DNA of 64,000 nt from Glycomyces albidus (GTDB taxonomy: Bacteria; Actinomycetota; Actinomycetes; Mycobacteriales; Micromonosporaceae), in the NCBI RefSeq assembly GCF_009451885.1, contig NZ_WIAO01000012.1, forward strand, positions 62,001 to 126,000. Reading direction: 5' to 3'. Positions within the stretch are counted from its first letter, which is position 1. Every line of letters begins with the position of its first letter. The position numbers and the translations under genes were made by a program. The notes beneath the pieces were generated by a model, which saw only the letters and a list, made by a program, of their open reading frames with translations, did not search any database and had not been told where the DNA came from. Positions 52,549 to 62,169 of this stretch are shown here, piece by piece.

Positions 52549-53391
52549 ATGAACACTTCCGCCTTCCCGCCGCTGATCCTGCCGCCGTGGGTCCGCAGTC
52601 TCGCCGCGGGCGTCCCGGAGGCCCCTGAGAACGCGGTCCCGCTGCCGCCGGCGCCGCTCGGCACCGTCTTCGCGCTCGGCGAGGAGGTCGGCTGGGCGGT
52701 GCCGCCGCGCCCGTTCGAACTCCTCTTCGGCCGCGACGAGGACAACGTGAACATCCCCTTGGGCGTCAAGGACAAGCGCATCAGCCGCGTGCACGGCCGC
52801 CTGGTCTGCCACGGCTCGGAGTGGACGATCCGCAACGAGGGCCGCCTGCCGATGCTCCTGCCCGGCGACTCGATGCTCCTCTCCGGTCACGAGCGCGTCA
52901 TCGAGCACTCCTACATGCCCGTCTACATCGGCGACCTCTCCGAAGCCGTGCACTGCCTGGAGATCCGCCTCATCGGCGGCAAGCGCACCCCTGACGACGG
53001 CGCCGCGGACGACGAGACCGCGGTCCCCGGCAAGCACGACCTCAGCGAGATCGAGCGGCTCGTGCTCACCTCGCTCGCCCAGCGCTACCTCCGCGGCCTC
53101 CCGCGCCCGCAACCGGTCTCGTGGCGCCAGGTCGCCGACGACATGCGCCGCTCGCGCTTCGCCGCGGACCGGAACTGGAACGAGGGCACCGCGGCCCGCG
53201 TCGTCGCCGGCGTGCGCGAGCGCCTCTCCCACCCCGAGTACCGGCCCCGCGTGGCGGGTCTGCTGCGCGACGAGGTGTTCGGCGAGCCGCTCGGGAACGC
53301 CTTGAACGACAACCTGATCCGCGCGCTCCTCCAGAGCACCACCCTGGACCCGGAGGACCTGAGGCGCCTCGACGCCGACGACCCGGCCTAG
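52549..53391 (+). CDS. FHA-domain protein
   Basis: 280 residues. The FHA fold is recognisable at about 55-145: FELLFGRDEDNVNIPL, then DKRISRVHGRLVCHGSEWTI with the phosphothreonine-binding Arg, Ser and His, and IRNEGR. The C-terminal part (EIERLVLTSLAQRYLRGLP, VADDMRRSRFAADRNWNE) is helical and winged-helix-like, found with FHA in actinobacteria. AAAGGA precedes the ATG. It is convergent with, and overlaps by four bases, a Ser/Thr kinase gene, so it may be the phospho-dependent reader of that kinase. Confidence 0.9.
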   Translation: MNTSAFPPLILPPWVRSLAAGVPEAPENAVPLPPAPLGTVFALGEEVGWAVPPRPFELLFGRDEDNVNIPLGVKDKRISRVHGRLVCHGSEWTIRNEGRLPMLLPGDSMLLSGHERVIEHSYMPVYIGDLSEAVHCLEIRLIGGKRTPDDGAADDETAVPGKHDLSEIERLVLTSLAQRYLRGLPRPQPVSWRQVADDMRRSRFAADRNWNEGTAARVVAGVRERLSHPEYRPRVAGLLRDEVFGEPLGNALNDNLIRALLQSTTLDPEDLRRLDADDPA

Positions 53392-54881
53392 AGCTCCTGG
53401 TAGCACATGAAGTAGTAGATGACCCCGGTCTCGGGGTCCCAGGGCGCGCCGGTCTCGTCCGCCGTGTCGCGCCAGTAGTACTCGAAGTCGGTGACGCCGT
53501 CCACCCCGCACGCCAGCCAGGCGGCGTCGTCGTGGTCCGGCTGCGACGGGTTCGGGTCCTCCGGGTTCACCACGATCCGGTAGATGTACTCCGCGGCCTC
53601 CGGCGAGTCGCAGGCGACGACGACCCACGTCTCCGGGTCGTCGGTCACGCACTCGCCCTCGACCGGGCGCCGCTCGACCTGCTCGTCGCCCGTGACCGGC
53701 GCCGGCACGGTCGGCCCCGGGCCGTCGTCCGCTTCGGACGCCGGACCGTCGCTCTCCGCGGCCGCCTCGGTCCCGTCGCCGCCGTCGCCCGCATCGGGCT
53801 CGAACGCGGTGTACACCAGCACCCCGGCCAGCAGCAGCAGCGCGATGACCGGCGTCAGCAGGCTGAACAGCAGCGGTCGCGGCGCCGGCGCGGCAGCGGC
53901 CGGCTCGGGGCGCTCCGACCGCAGCCGCTCCTGGATGTCCCGCAGGATCGGCAGCGCCGAGCCCGCCTCGGTGACGCCCACCGTCTGCGCCAGGTCGTGC
54001 GCCAGCTCCCCGCAGGTCTGGTACCGCTGCGCCGGATCGACGTGCATCGCCTTGGCCACCACCGGGTCCACCGCCGCCGGCAGGTTCGAGCGCATCGCCG
54101 TCACCGGCGCGATGTCGCCCGCACGCTGGGCCTGCTCGGCGCCGGAGTCGTCGAGGTGGTCGAGAGGCCGCCGACCCGCCAGGCAGTGGTAGAGCACCGC
54201 GCCGAGCGAGTACACGTCGCCCGCGCGCTCCAGCGGCGTCGCCGGCGACGCGGGCGCGGGCTCCGATTCGGCGGCCTCCTTCGGCGCCGGCGCCGCATTG
54301 AAGACCTCCGGCGCGGTGTAGCGGCGGGTCCCGATGTACTCGCCGGTGGCGGTCAGGTCCTTCCCGAAGCGTCCCTTCGCCACTCCGAAGTCGCTGAGGT
54401 ACACGTGCCCTTCGCCGCCGAACAGGATGTTGCCGGGCTTGACGTCCCGGTGGACGACGCCGTGGTCGTGCGCGAAGTCGAGTGCCTTCGCGACCTGGAC
54501 GATCACGTCGACGACCTCGGCCAGCGCCATGTCGCCGCGTTCGAGGCGGCGGCGCAGGTCGTCCTCGGCCCGCGGCATGACCATGTACAGCAGGTCGTCC
54601 CCGCGGGCGGCCGCGGTGATGACGTACATGATGTTCGGATGCTCCAGGCCCGCCATGAGCTGGATCTCCCGCAGGAACCGCTCGCGGTAGCCCGGGTGCA
54701 TCGACAGGTATCCGGCCATCACCTTCACCGCGACCTTGCGGTGGTGGAGCCGGAGGTCCTCGGCCAGGAACACCTGGCTCTGCCCGGTGGCGCTCACCGG
54801 TTCCGGGTCGAGCCGGTAGCCCGGCAGCAGCTCGCCGAGCCGGTCTCGGATGCGTGCGAAGGGGTCGGTCGTCTCGTCCAT
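53388..54881 (-). CDS. PknB-like membrane Ser/Thr protein kinase
   Basis: 497 residues. The kinase domain (about 20-290) has the ATP lysine K53 (KVAVKVMAGYL), catalytic loop HRDVKPGN (D146) and DFG-type SDFGVAKG (D164), plus GTRRYTAPEVF in the activation segment. One membrane helix follows at about 338-360 (LLFSLLTPVIALLLLAGVLV), then an acidic Pro/Glu linker and an exterior domain with VEGECVTDD and ACGVDGVTD cysteines like septum-formation/LppU-type domains. It therefore senses an outside signal and phosphorylates Thr residues inside. Confidence 0.94.
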   Translation of the reverse strand: MDETTDPFARIRDRLGELLPGYRLDPEPVSATGQSQVFLAEDLRLHHRKVAVKVMAGYLSMHPGYRERFLREIQLMAGLEHPNIMYVITAAARGDDLLYMVMPRAEDDLRRRLERGDMALAEVVDVIVQVAKALDFAHDHGVVHRDVKPGNILFGGEGHVYLSDFGVAKGRFGKDLTATGEYIGTRRYTAPEVFNAAPAPKEAAESEPAPASPATPLERAGDVYSLGAVLYHCLAGRRPLDHLDDSGAEQAQRAGDIAPVTAMRSNLPAAVDPVVAKAMHVDPAQRYQTCGELAHDLAQTVGVTEAGSALPILRDIQERLRSERPEPAAAAPAPRPLLFSLLTPVIALLLLAGVLVYTAFEPDAGDGGDGTEAAAESDGPASEADDGPGPTVPAPVTGDEQVERRPVEGECVTDDPETWVVVACDSPEAAEYIYRIVVNPEDPNPSQPDHDDAAWLACGVDGVTDFEYYWRDTADETGAPWDPETGVIYYFMCYQEL

Positions 54882-55128
54882 CGAACTACCTCTGGGGGAG
54901 CGGGGCCTGCGAAGCGGCGCAAGTCGGCCGAAACCGGTTCCCCGATGCCGACTCCATATAAGCAGACGACCGCGCGGCGGCGCGGACCGTGTCCGGGACC
55001 CCTCCCGGCCCTCTCGTGCTAGCGCCGGCGGTGCGGCAAACGACCGCGGCGCTCCGACGCGAACCGATCGGAGCGGCTCTGTTCCCCAGACCGGCGGCGG
55101 CGCCCTCGAACTGCCCTACGATCGGGGC

Positions 55129-56196
55129 ATGAGCACCGTGCTGGTCATCGGAGTGGGCGACATGGGCGACCGGGTCGCCGCCGGCCTCGGCGCGAGCGGT
55201 TTCGTCGGGCGGCTGATCGTCGCCGGCCGGTCCGCGCCGAACGTCTACCAGGTCGCGGCCTCGGTTGCGAGCGCCTCGGACTGCCTGGTCGAGCCCGCGG
55301 TGGCCGACGCGACCCGCCTCGACGAGGTCGTGGAGCTCCTCGAGCGCACCCGGCCCGACCTCGTCGTCCAGTGCGCCTCGCTGCGGAGCCCGTGGGCGCT
55401 GGCCGAGCGGGCCGACCCGGCCGCGAGGGCGGTCGAGGGCGCCGGTCTCGGGCTGCGGCTGCCGTACCAGGTCCCGGTGGTGCTCAACGTGATGCGCTCG
55501 CTCAGGGAGACCGGTCTCGACTGCCCGGTCGCGAACCTGTCGTTCCCCGACGTGACCGGCCCGATCCTGGAGCGCCTCGGATTCGCGCCGACCCTCGGCC
55601 TCGGCAACGCCGGCATGATCCTGCGCCGGGTGCGGGCCGTCCTCCGCGACGAGTCGCCCGGCGAGGAGCCGCCGCTCGTCCGGGTCGTCGCCCACCATTC
55701 GCAGCTCACCGGCGTGATGACCTCCGAGCCGCCGGCCGCGGAGGACCGCGTCCGCGTCTACCTCGGCGAGGCGGGCCGCCGCGACGACGGCGCCGCCTAC
55801 CGCGGTCCCGCGATCGATCCGGGCCTGCGCTGGAACTACCTCACCGCGAGCGCCACGCTCCCGGTCCTCGAGGCGCTGCTGCCCGAGTCGAAGGTCCTGC
55901 GCTGGTCGGTCCCGGCGCCCGGCGGCCTCCCGGGCGGCTACCCGGTCCGCATCGACGGCGGCGCGGTCGAACTCGACCTCCCGCCCGGCGAGTCCCTTGA
56001 GGACGCCGTGGCGTTCAACGAGCGGATGGCCCGCGCCGACGGCGTCGATCGCATCGACCCCGACGGCACCGTCCACTTCACCGACGCCGCCCGCGAAGCC
56101 GTGGCCGACGTGGCCCCCGACCTCGCCGAACCGCTCCCGGTCGACGACATGGCGGCCCGGGCCGCGCGGCTCGACGAGGTGCTCGCGACGGTCTAG
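55129..56196 (+). CDS. NAD(P)-binding saccharopine-dehydrogenase-like protein
   Basis: 355 residues. The N-terminal Rossmann motif is VLVIGVGDMGDRVAAGLGAS, followed by LVVQCASLRSPWAL. The rest has no signature I can name, although the arrangement resembles saccharopine dehydrogenase-like or homospermidine synthase-like oxidoreductases. ATG at 55129 is chosen; the longer open frame upstream is the antisense of the kinase control region. It stands alone, with 247 bases upstream holding promoter-like AT stretches (TATAAG at 54957) and nothing else evident. Confidence 0.72.
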   Translation: MSTVLVIGVGDMGDRVAAGLGASGFVGRLIVAGRSAPNVYQVAASVASASDCLVEPAVADATRLDEVVELLERTRPDLVVQCASLRSPWALAERADPAARAVEGAGLGLRLPYQVPVVLNVMRSLRETGLDCPVANLSFPDVTGPILERLGFAPTLGLGNAGMILRRVRAVLRDESPGEEPPLVRVVAHHSQLTGVMTSEPPAAEDRVRVYLGEAGRRDDGAAYRGPAIDPGLRWNYLTASATLPVLEALLPESKVLRWSVPAPGGLPGGYPVRIDGGAVELDLPPGESLEDAVAFNERMARADGVDRIDPDGTVHFTDAAREAVADVAPDLAEPLPVDDMAARAARLDEVLATV

Positions 56197-56355
56197 GGCC
56201 GGCCCTGCTGCGTCAGAACGATCGTCGTGCCCGGCCCGTTCGCCGCGTTGCCGGGGCCGAAACGACACACCGGCATCCTCCGGACCTTCCTCGGCTTGCG
56301 ACGCTTGCGAGGGAACGGACTCTGACGCCGGCCCGCCGATTCACTGGAGCGGCCC

Positions 56356-56922
56356 TCACGCCTCGGCGGTCACGGCCTTGAGTTGGCGCATGGCGTCGCG
56401 CATGAGCTCGCGCAGGTCCCGGGGCTCGGGGTCGGCGACCCATCGGGCGTGGGCGACCTTGAAGACCGCGATGCCGGCCTCGGCGGCGAGGCTCGCCGCG
56501 GGGTCGGGGACACCGCGGGCGCGCAGACCGCCGGCGAGCGTGTCGGCCATCAGGGCGAGCTTGACCGCTTCGCGTTCGCGCAGTTCGGCATTGGCGGCGA
56601 TGACGGCGTTGCGCCGGCGCGAGTACGCGTGCCGGTCCGCGAAGAAGCCGCCGGCGTCCTCGAGCACCGCGGCCACCGTGGCGATCGGGTGCGGCGCCTC
56701 GGGCGCCCGCTCCAGCGCCTCGGCGAGCCCCGTCACGAGCGGGTTCGCGTCCGGGAACAGCACTTCGCGCTTGTCGGCGAAGTGCCGGTAGAAGGTCCGT
56801 TCGGTGAGTCCGGCCCGCCCGGCGATCTCGGCGACGGTGACCTGCTCGAAACCGTGTTCCGCGAACAGCTCGAAGGCCGCTTCCTCGAGGCGTCCGCGCG
56901 CATTGGGTTCCCACCGTGCCAT
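56356..56922 (-). CDS. TetR-family transcriptional regulator
   Basis: 188 residues. Helix-turn-helix: VTVAEIAGRAGLTERTFYRH followed by FADKREVLF. The helical ligand domain contains many Ala/Glu/Arg. It faces an NAD-dependent epimerase-like gene across 107 bases that contain two ATGTCA/TGACAT-type elements, so it is likely the repressor of that gene and of itself. Confidence 0.94.
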   Translation of the reverse strand: MARWEPNARGRLEEAAFELFAEHGFEQVTVAEIAGRAGLTERTFYRHFADKREVLFPDANPLVTGLAEALERAPEAPHPIATVAAVLEDAGGFFADRHAYSRRRNAVIAANAELREREAVKLALMADTLAGGLRARGVPDPAASLAAEAGIAVFKVAHARWVADPEPRDLRELMRDAMRQLKAVTAEA

Positions 56923-56937
56923 GAGCCGATCCTACCG

Positions 56938-56989
56938 ATGTCATGGACTGACATGCATGTGCTACGGTTGATGGCAGGCACTGACATCA
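56938..56989. promoter_or_regulatory. TetR operator with a second half-site
   Basis: ATGTCA (56938-56943) and TGACAT (56949-56954) form a perfect dyad with a five-base centre. A further TGACAT occurs at 56984-56989. They lie between the divergent TetR and epimerase-like genes. Confidence 0.7.
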
Positions 56990-57029
56990 GGGTGGTCGAC
57001 GTCCGACCCCCGCAACAGGAGGTTCCCTC

Positions 57030-57959
57030 ATGCGCGTCTTCATCACCGGCGCTTCCGGCTGGATCGGCTCCGCCGTCGTCCCCGAGCTCATCGGCGCCGG
57101 CCACCGCGTCGCCGGCCTCGCCCGCTCCGACGCCTCCGCCGCTGCGCTCGCCGCGGCCGGCGTCGAGGTCCGCCGCGGCTCCCTCGACGACTTCGACGTC
57201 CTGCGCGAGGAGGCCGGCGCCGCCGACGCCGTCGTCCACCTCGCCTTCAAGCACGACCTCGCCTTCTCGGGCCGCTTCGGCGACGCCGTCGCCGCCGACC
57301 GCGCCGTGGTCGAGGCGATCGGCGACGCCCTCGCCGGCACCGGCAAGGCGTTCGCGCTCGCCTCCGGCACCCCCGAGTCCCCCGGCGCCGTCGCCACCGA
57401 GGACGACGGCCACGACTTCGCCCCGGACCGCCCCGGCCCGATGGCCCGCATGGCCACCGCGGAGTACCTGCTCGGCCTCGCCGCGCGCGGCGTGCGCTCC
57501 ATCGTGCTGCGCTTCCCGCCCACCGTGCACGGCGAGGGCGACCACGGTTTCATCGCCGCCCTGGTCGGCGTCGCCCGCGAGAAGGGCCTCTCGGGATACA
57601 TCGGCGACGGCACCTCCCGCTGGGCGGCCGTCCACCGCGCCGACGCCGCGGTCCTCGTCCGCCTCGCGATCGAGCGCGCCCCCGCCGGGTCCACGCTGCA
57701 CGCCGTCGCCGACGAGGGCGTGCCGATGCGCGACATCGCCGCGGTCGTCGGCCGCCACCTCGGCGTCCCGACCGCATCGGTCGCCCCGGAGGACGCGGCC
57801 GCGCACTTCGGCTGGCTCGCCGCCTTCGCCGGCGCCGACCGCGCCGGCTCGAGCGCCCGCACCCGCGAGCTCCTCGACTGGGAGCCGACGCACCCCGGCC
57901 TCGTCGAGGACCTCGAGAAGGGCCACTACTTCGAAACCGGTCGGCCGCAGGCGGCATGA
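57030..57959 (+). CDS. NAD-dependent epimerase/SDR-family protein
   Basis: 309 residues. FITGASGWIGSAVVPELIGAGH is the cofactor site of extended/atypical SDRs; VVHLAFKHD and the GLARSD pattern match the subgroup commonly paired with TetR regulators in actinomycetes. The canonical YxxxK is not clear (AEYLLGLAARG lies at the position), so catalysis may be atypical. AGGAGG precedes the ATG. Probably reductive detoxification under TetR control. Confidence 0.87.
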   Translation: MRVFITGASGWIGSAVVPELIGAGHRVAGLARSDASAAALAAAGVEVRRGSLDDFDVLREEAGAADAVVHLAFKHDLAFSGRFGDAVAADRAVVEAIGDALAGTGKAFALASGTPESPGAVATEDDGHDFAPDRPGPMARMATAEYLLGLAARGVRSIVLRFPPTVHGEGDHGFIAALVGVAREKGLSGYIGDGTSRWAAVHRADAAVLVRLAIERAPAGSTLHAVADEGVPMRDIAAVVGRHLGVPTASVAPEDAAAHFGWLAAFAGADRAGSSARTRELLDWEPTHPGLVEDLEKGHYFETGRPQAA

Positions 57960-58056
57960 CCGCGCAGTGAGCGGCTACTTCCCCGAGAAGCCGGATACCT
58001 CCGCCCGAACCACGCATACTGGTGGGGTTTCGGTGCTGAAAGGGGAGGGGGACGCC

Positions 58057-59106
58057 ATGCGCGCGTTGACCGTCGAGCCCGGTGTCAAAGGCTCGCTGTC
58101 GCTCGAGGAGGTCGACGAGCCGGCACCCGGTCCAGGGGAGCTGCTCGTCGACGCCGTCGCGCTCGGCGTGTGCGGCACCGACCGGGAGCTCGCCGACGGC
58201 GAGTACGGCTGGGCTCCGCCTGGAGCCGACCGGCTCATCATCGGGCACGAGTCGCTCGGCCGGGTCCGCGAGGCGCCCGAAGGCAGCGGGTTCGCGCCGG
58301 GCGACCTCGTCGTCGGCGTCGTCCGCCGCCCCGACCCCGAGCCGTGCGGCGCGTGCGCGCGCGGCCTGTTCGACAACTGCCGCAACGGGAACTACACCGA
58401 GCGGGGCATCAAGGAGATCCACGGCTACGCGAGCGAGGTGTGGACGGTCGAGGCCGACTACGCGGTCAAGCTCGACCCCTCGCTCGCCGAGGTCGGGGTG
58501 CTCCTGGAGCCGATGAGCGTGCTCGTCAAGGCGTGGGAGCAGATCGACAAGGTCGGCTCGCGCTCCTGGTTCGACCCGAAGTCGGTGCTGGTCACCGGTG
58601 CCGGGCCGATCGGGCTCCTCGGCGCGCTCATCGGCGCCTCCCGCGGGCTCGACGTCCACGTCCTCGACCGCGCGCCCGACGGCCACAAGCCGAAGCTCGT
58701 GCGCGGTCTCGGGGCGACCTACCACTACGAGGGCTTCGCCAACGTGATCGAGCAGGTCGTGCCGGACATCGTCATCGAGGCCACCGGCTCGGAGGTGCTG
58801 GTGTTCGACGCGATGGCCGCGACCGGCGCGTTCGGCGTCACCTGCCTGACCGGCGTCTCGCCCGCGGGCCGGCGCGTGAGCGTCGACGCCGGCAGCCTGA
58901 ACCGGGACATCGTGCTGGAGAACGACGTGGTCGTCGGCTCGGTCAACGCGAACCTCGAGCACTGCCGCCGGGCCGCCGAGGTCCTCGCCGAATCCGACCG
59001 CGACTGGCTCACAGGGCTGATCACCAAGCGCGTTCCCCTCGCGGAGTTCGCGGACGCGTTCAACGCCGGGGCCTCCGAGGTCAAGGTCGTCATCGACATC
59101 GCGTGA
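58057..59106 (+). CDS. Zinc-type glucose 1-dehydrogenase-like protein
   Basis: 349 residues of the medium-chain dehydrogenase family. Zinc ligands are in GVCGTDRELADGEYG and GHESLGRV; ligands EPCGACARGLFDNC follow for the structural site; VTGAGPIGLLGALIGASRGL binds NAD(P). The C-terminal part resembles the glucose dehydrogenase C-terminal domain (PF16912) of archaeal-type glucose dehydrogenases. It would oxidise glucose or a similar aldose to the lactone. AGGGGAGGGGG lies upstream of the ATG. An ABC exporter gene follows after 48 bases. Confidence 0.87.
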   Translation: MRALTVEPGVKGSLSLEEVDEPAPGPGELLVDAVALGVCGTDRELADGEYGWAPPGADRLIIGHESLGRVREAPEGSGFAPGDLVVGVVRRPDPEPCGACARGLFDNCRNGNYTERGIKEIHGYASEVWTVEADYAVKLDPSLAEVGVLLEPMSVLVKAWEQIDKVGSRSWFDPKSVLVTGAGPIGLLGALIGASRGLDVHVLDRAPDGHKPKLVRGLGATYHYEGFANVIEQVVPDIVIEATGSEVLVFDAMAATGAFGVTCLTGVSPAGRRVSVDAGSLNRDIVLENDVVVGSVNANLEHCRRAAEVLAESDRDWLTGLITKRVPLAEFADAFNAGASEVKVVIDIA

Positions 59107-59154
59107 CGGCGGTAGGCGATTGCCCGGGGTCGGACCGGTCCGTACGATCGGAGC

Positions 59155-60930
59155 ATGCACCAGAAAGCGCTTGCTCGTCGTGTGGCCCTGCTCGACGGCT
59201 CCCGCCCCGCGCGCTCGGTCCTGAAGCTGCTGGCCCGCCGCCCCTGGCGGATGCTCGCGGCGGTCGCGGCCTTCGCGGTCAAGGAGGTCCCGCTGTGGTT
59301 CCTGCCGGTCGTGACCGCGGCGATCATCGACCTGGTCTCCTCGGGCGGCTCGGTCGGGGCGGTCCTCGGCTGGCTCGGCGTCGCCGTCGCGCTGCTGGTC
59401 CAGAACTACCCCAACCACATCGTCTACACCCGCAACTTCATGACGGTCGTCCGCGACACCGGCGCCGACCTGCGCAACGCCCTCGCCGCGCGGCTCCAGA
59501 GCCTCTCGATCGGCTACTACACGCGCACCAGCGCCTCGATCGTCCAGAACAAGGTCGTGCGCGACGTCGAGAACGTCGAGCAGATGCTCCAGCAGATGAC
59601 CCACCCGCTGCTGTCGTCCACGATGGTCCTCGTCGGCGCGATCACCATGACCGCCGTCGCGGTGCCGCAGTTCCTGCCGGTCTACGCCCTCACCGTCCCG
59701 ATCGCGATCGGCCTCCGCGCCGCCCTCCGGCGCCGCTCCCGGGCCCGCAACGAGCGGTTCCGCCGCGAGATGGAGGGCTTCGCCGCCCGCGTCGGCGAGA
59801 TGGCCTCGCTCATGCCCGTCACCCGCGCGCACGGCCTCGAGCAGACCGCGGTCTCGCGGGTCGCCAGCGGCGCCGACGGGGTGCGCCGCGCCGGGCTCCA
59901 CCTCGACATGCTCAACGGGCACGTCGCCTCGATCTCCTGGGTCACCATGCAGATCCTCGGGGTCGGCTGCCTCGGGCTCGCCGCGGTCTTCGCCATCACC
60001 GGGTTCCTGCCGATCTCGCCGGGCGAGGTCGTGCTCCTGTCCACCTACTTCGCGCTGCTGACCCAGGGCCTGACCAACCTGCTCATGCTCATCCCGATCG
60101 GCGCGCGCGGCATGGAGTCCGTCCGGTCCATCGCCGAGGTGCTCCAGGAACCCGACGTCGAGCAGAACGAGGGCAAGCGCCCCGTGCGCACCGTCGAGGG
60201 CCGGCTCGAGCTCGAGCGCGTCACGCACCGGTACGCCGGTGCCGACGCCGAAGCGGTGCAGGACGTCTCGCTCGAGATCGAGGCGGGGTCCACGGTCGCG
60301 TTCGTCGGCTCGTCCGGCTCGGGCAAGTCCACGCTGCTCAACCTGGTGCTCGGCTTCGTGCGGCCCACCTCGGGCCGGATCCTCCTCGACGGCATCGACA
60401 TGCAGGAGCTCGACCTGCGCACCGTCCGCCGATTCACCTCGGTCGTGCCGCAGGAGTCGGTGCTGTTCGAGGGCACCGTCCGGGAGAACGTCGCGTACGG
60501 ACTGCACGACGCGGGGGAGGAGCGGATCGTCGCGGCCCTCGAGGACGCCAACGCCTGGGAGTTCGTGCGCCGGCTGCCCGACGGCCTCGACACGGTCGTC
60601 GGCGAGCGCGGCGCCCGCCTCTCCGGCGGCCAGCGCCAGCGCCTGGCGATCGCCCGCGCGCTGGTGCGCGACCCGCGGATCCTCCTGCTCGACGAGGCCA
60701 CCTCGGCGCTCGACCCCGAGGCCGAGGAGCTGGTCAAGGAGGCGCTCGGCCGTCTCATGCGCGGCCGCACCACCCTCGTGGTGGCCCACCGGCTCTCGAC
60801 GGTCCGCCAGGCCGACCGCATCGTCGTCCTCGACCGCGGCCGGATCGCCGAGCAGGGCTCGCACCGCGAACTCCTCGAAGCCGGTGGCCGGTACGCGCAC
60901 ATGCACTTCACGCAGACCGGGTCGCGCTGA
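59155..60930 (+). CDS. ABC exporter, fused membrane and ATP-binding domains
   Basis: 591 residues. Six membrane segments in the first about 310 residues (type IV exporter) are followed by an ATPase domain with Walker A FVGSSGSGKSTLLNLVLG, signature LSGGQRQRLAIARALV, Walker B ILLLDEATSALD and switch VVAHRLSTV. It would act as a homodimer or with a partner. No partner half-transporter or substrate gene is adjacent, so the substrate is unknown. It is convergent with the FAD oxidoreductase gene, with 16 bases between. Confidence 0.93.
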   Translation: MHQKALARRVALLDGSRPARSVLKLLARRPWRMLAAVAAFAVKEVPLWFLPVVTAAIIDLVSSGGSVGAVLGWLGVAVALLVQNYPNHIVYTRNFMTVVRDTGADLRNALAARLQSLSIGYYTRTSASIVQNKVVRDVENVEQMLQQMTHPLLSSTMVLVGAITMTAVAVPQFLPVYALTVPIAIGLRAALRRRSRARNERFRREMEGFAARVGEMASLMPVTRAHGLEQTAVSRVASGADGVRRAGLHLDMLNGHVASISWVTMQILGVGCLGLAAVFAITGFLPISPGEVVLLSTYFALLTQGLTNLLMLIPIGARGMESVRSIAEVLQEPDVEQNEGKRPVRTVEGRLELERVTHRYAGADAEAVQDVSLEIEAGSTVAFVGSSGSGKSTLLNLVLGFVRPTSGRILLDGIDMQELDLRTVRRFTSVVPQESVLFEGTVRENVAYGLHDAGEERIVAALEDANAWEFVRRLPDGLDTVVGERGARLSGGQRQRLAIARALVRDPRILLLDEATSALDPEAEELVKEALGRLMRGRTTLVVAHRLSTVRQADRIVVLDRGRIAEQGSHRELLEAGGRYAHMHFTQTGSR

Positions 60931-60946
60931 GGGCCCCAGCGTGGGC

Positions 60947-62068
60947 TCAGGAGAGCCGGTTCCGGCGCCCGCCGGTGCGTCCGGTCATGCGGGCCGGGAT
61001 CGCCGTGCGCGAGCGGTAGAACGTGACCGGGCTGCTGCTGACGGCCTCCTTGTACATGACGGCCGCCCGGCCCTTGAGGTACCAGCGGCTCGGCGTGTCG
61101 TCGGGGTTCGTGAACTGGATGACGGCGTCGCGCCGACCGAGCGAGACCGGCTGGTGGAAGTATCCGAACCGGAACGGCTTGGGCGCCTTGCCCTTGAGCT
61201 GCCTGACGATCGATTCGGCGGTGTGCGCCCCGGACGGGATGCCGCTCTGGCAGGTGCCGTGGAGGACCCCGTACGCCTGGCGGATCGCGGCAGCGTCGCC
61301 GATGGCGTAGACCTCCGGGTGCGAGACCGAGCGGAGCGTCGGGTCGACGATGATCCGGCCGGTGTCGTCGGCGGCGATGCCGGCCTCGGCCGCGAGCGGG
61401 GCGACCCGCACTCCGGTCGTCCACAGTGTTACGTCGCTGGCGAGCACCTCGCCGCCGTCGAGTTCGACCGCGCCGGGCCGCACGCGGGCCACGGTCGCGC
61501 CGGTCCTGACCTCGACGCCGAGCCGGTCCAGCACCCGCCGCAGGTAGGCGCGGGCCTTGGAGCCCATCATGGCGCCGGGCTCGCCGCGGCTGAGGAGGCG
61601 CACCCGCATCCCGGGGTAGGACTCGGCGGCCTCGGCCGCCGCCTCGATGCCGGTGAGGCCGGCGCCCGCCACGGTGAGCGTCCCGGTCGGGTTGTCGCGC
61701 AGGGCGACGGCGAGTTTCGGGTCGTCGATGGTGAAGGCGTGCTCCACCGCGGGTGTGCTCGACCCGATGGCGTAGACGAGCGTGTCGTAGGCGAGCTCGC
61801 GGTCGTCGTCGAGGACGACGCGGCGCGCGCCCGCGTCGATCCGGGCCGCGCGGCCCTGGACGAACCGGACGCCGGCGGGCTCGACGATGTCGGGGATGCG
61901 GAAGTCGCCGAGCTCCTGGCCGGCGGCGGCCTGGTGCTGCCGGAGGCGCTCGTTGAAGCGGTCGGTCGGGTTGAGGATCGTGACGCGGGCGGCCGAGGTG
62001 CGGCGGGCGACGCCGACGGCGGCCATCATGCCGGTGTAGCCCGCGCCGATGATGAGGATGTCGTTCAT
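60947..62068 (-). CDS. FAD-dependent NAD(P)H oxidoreductase (NDH-2-like)
   Basis: 373 residues. FAD fold ILIIGAGYTGMMAAVGVAR at the start, NAD(P) site TLTVAGAGLTGIEAAAEAAE in the middle and VYAIGDAAAIRQAYG at the end are the signature of type II NADH dehydrogenase-like enzymes, without a clear C-terminal membrane anchor. ATG at 62068 is chosen because the longer frame is poor. The ECF41-type sigma gene lies directly upstream on the same strand; such sigma factors are typically paired with an oxidoreductase of this kind, making this its likely regulon member. Confidence 0.9.
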   Translation of the reverse strand: MNDILIIGAGYTGMMAAVGVARRTSAARVTILNPTDRFNERLRQHQAAAGQELGDFRIPDIVEPAGVRFVQGRAARIDAGARRVVLDDDRELAYDTLVYAIGSSTPAVEHAFTIDDPKLAVALRDNPTGTLTVAGAGLTGIEAAAEAAESYPGMRVRLLSRGEPGAMMGSKARAYLRRVLDRLGVEVRTGATVARVRPGAVELDGGEVLASDVTLWTTGVRVAPLAAEAGIAADDTGRIIVDPTLRSVSHPEVYAIGDAAAIRQAYGVLHGTCQSGIPSGAHTAESIVRQLKGKAPKPFRFGYFHQPVSLGRRDAVIQFTNPDDTPSRWYLKGRAAVMYKEAVSSSPVTFYRSRTAIPARMTGRTGGRRNRLS

Positions 62069-62169
62069 GCCCCAAGGACGGCTCGCGCGCCGCGGGCGTG
62101 AGGTCAAGTGACCGTCATCACATTACCTGCCGTGCGGTGCCGGCCGCCGCGCCCCGCTGCAGCGCCCTG

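Noticed and set aside
57550-60906. 1118-residue minus-strand open frame
   Set aside because: Antisense of the epimerase, glucose dehydrogenase and ABC exporter genes, with no protein-family features.
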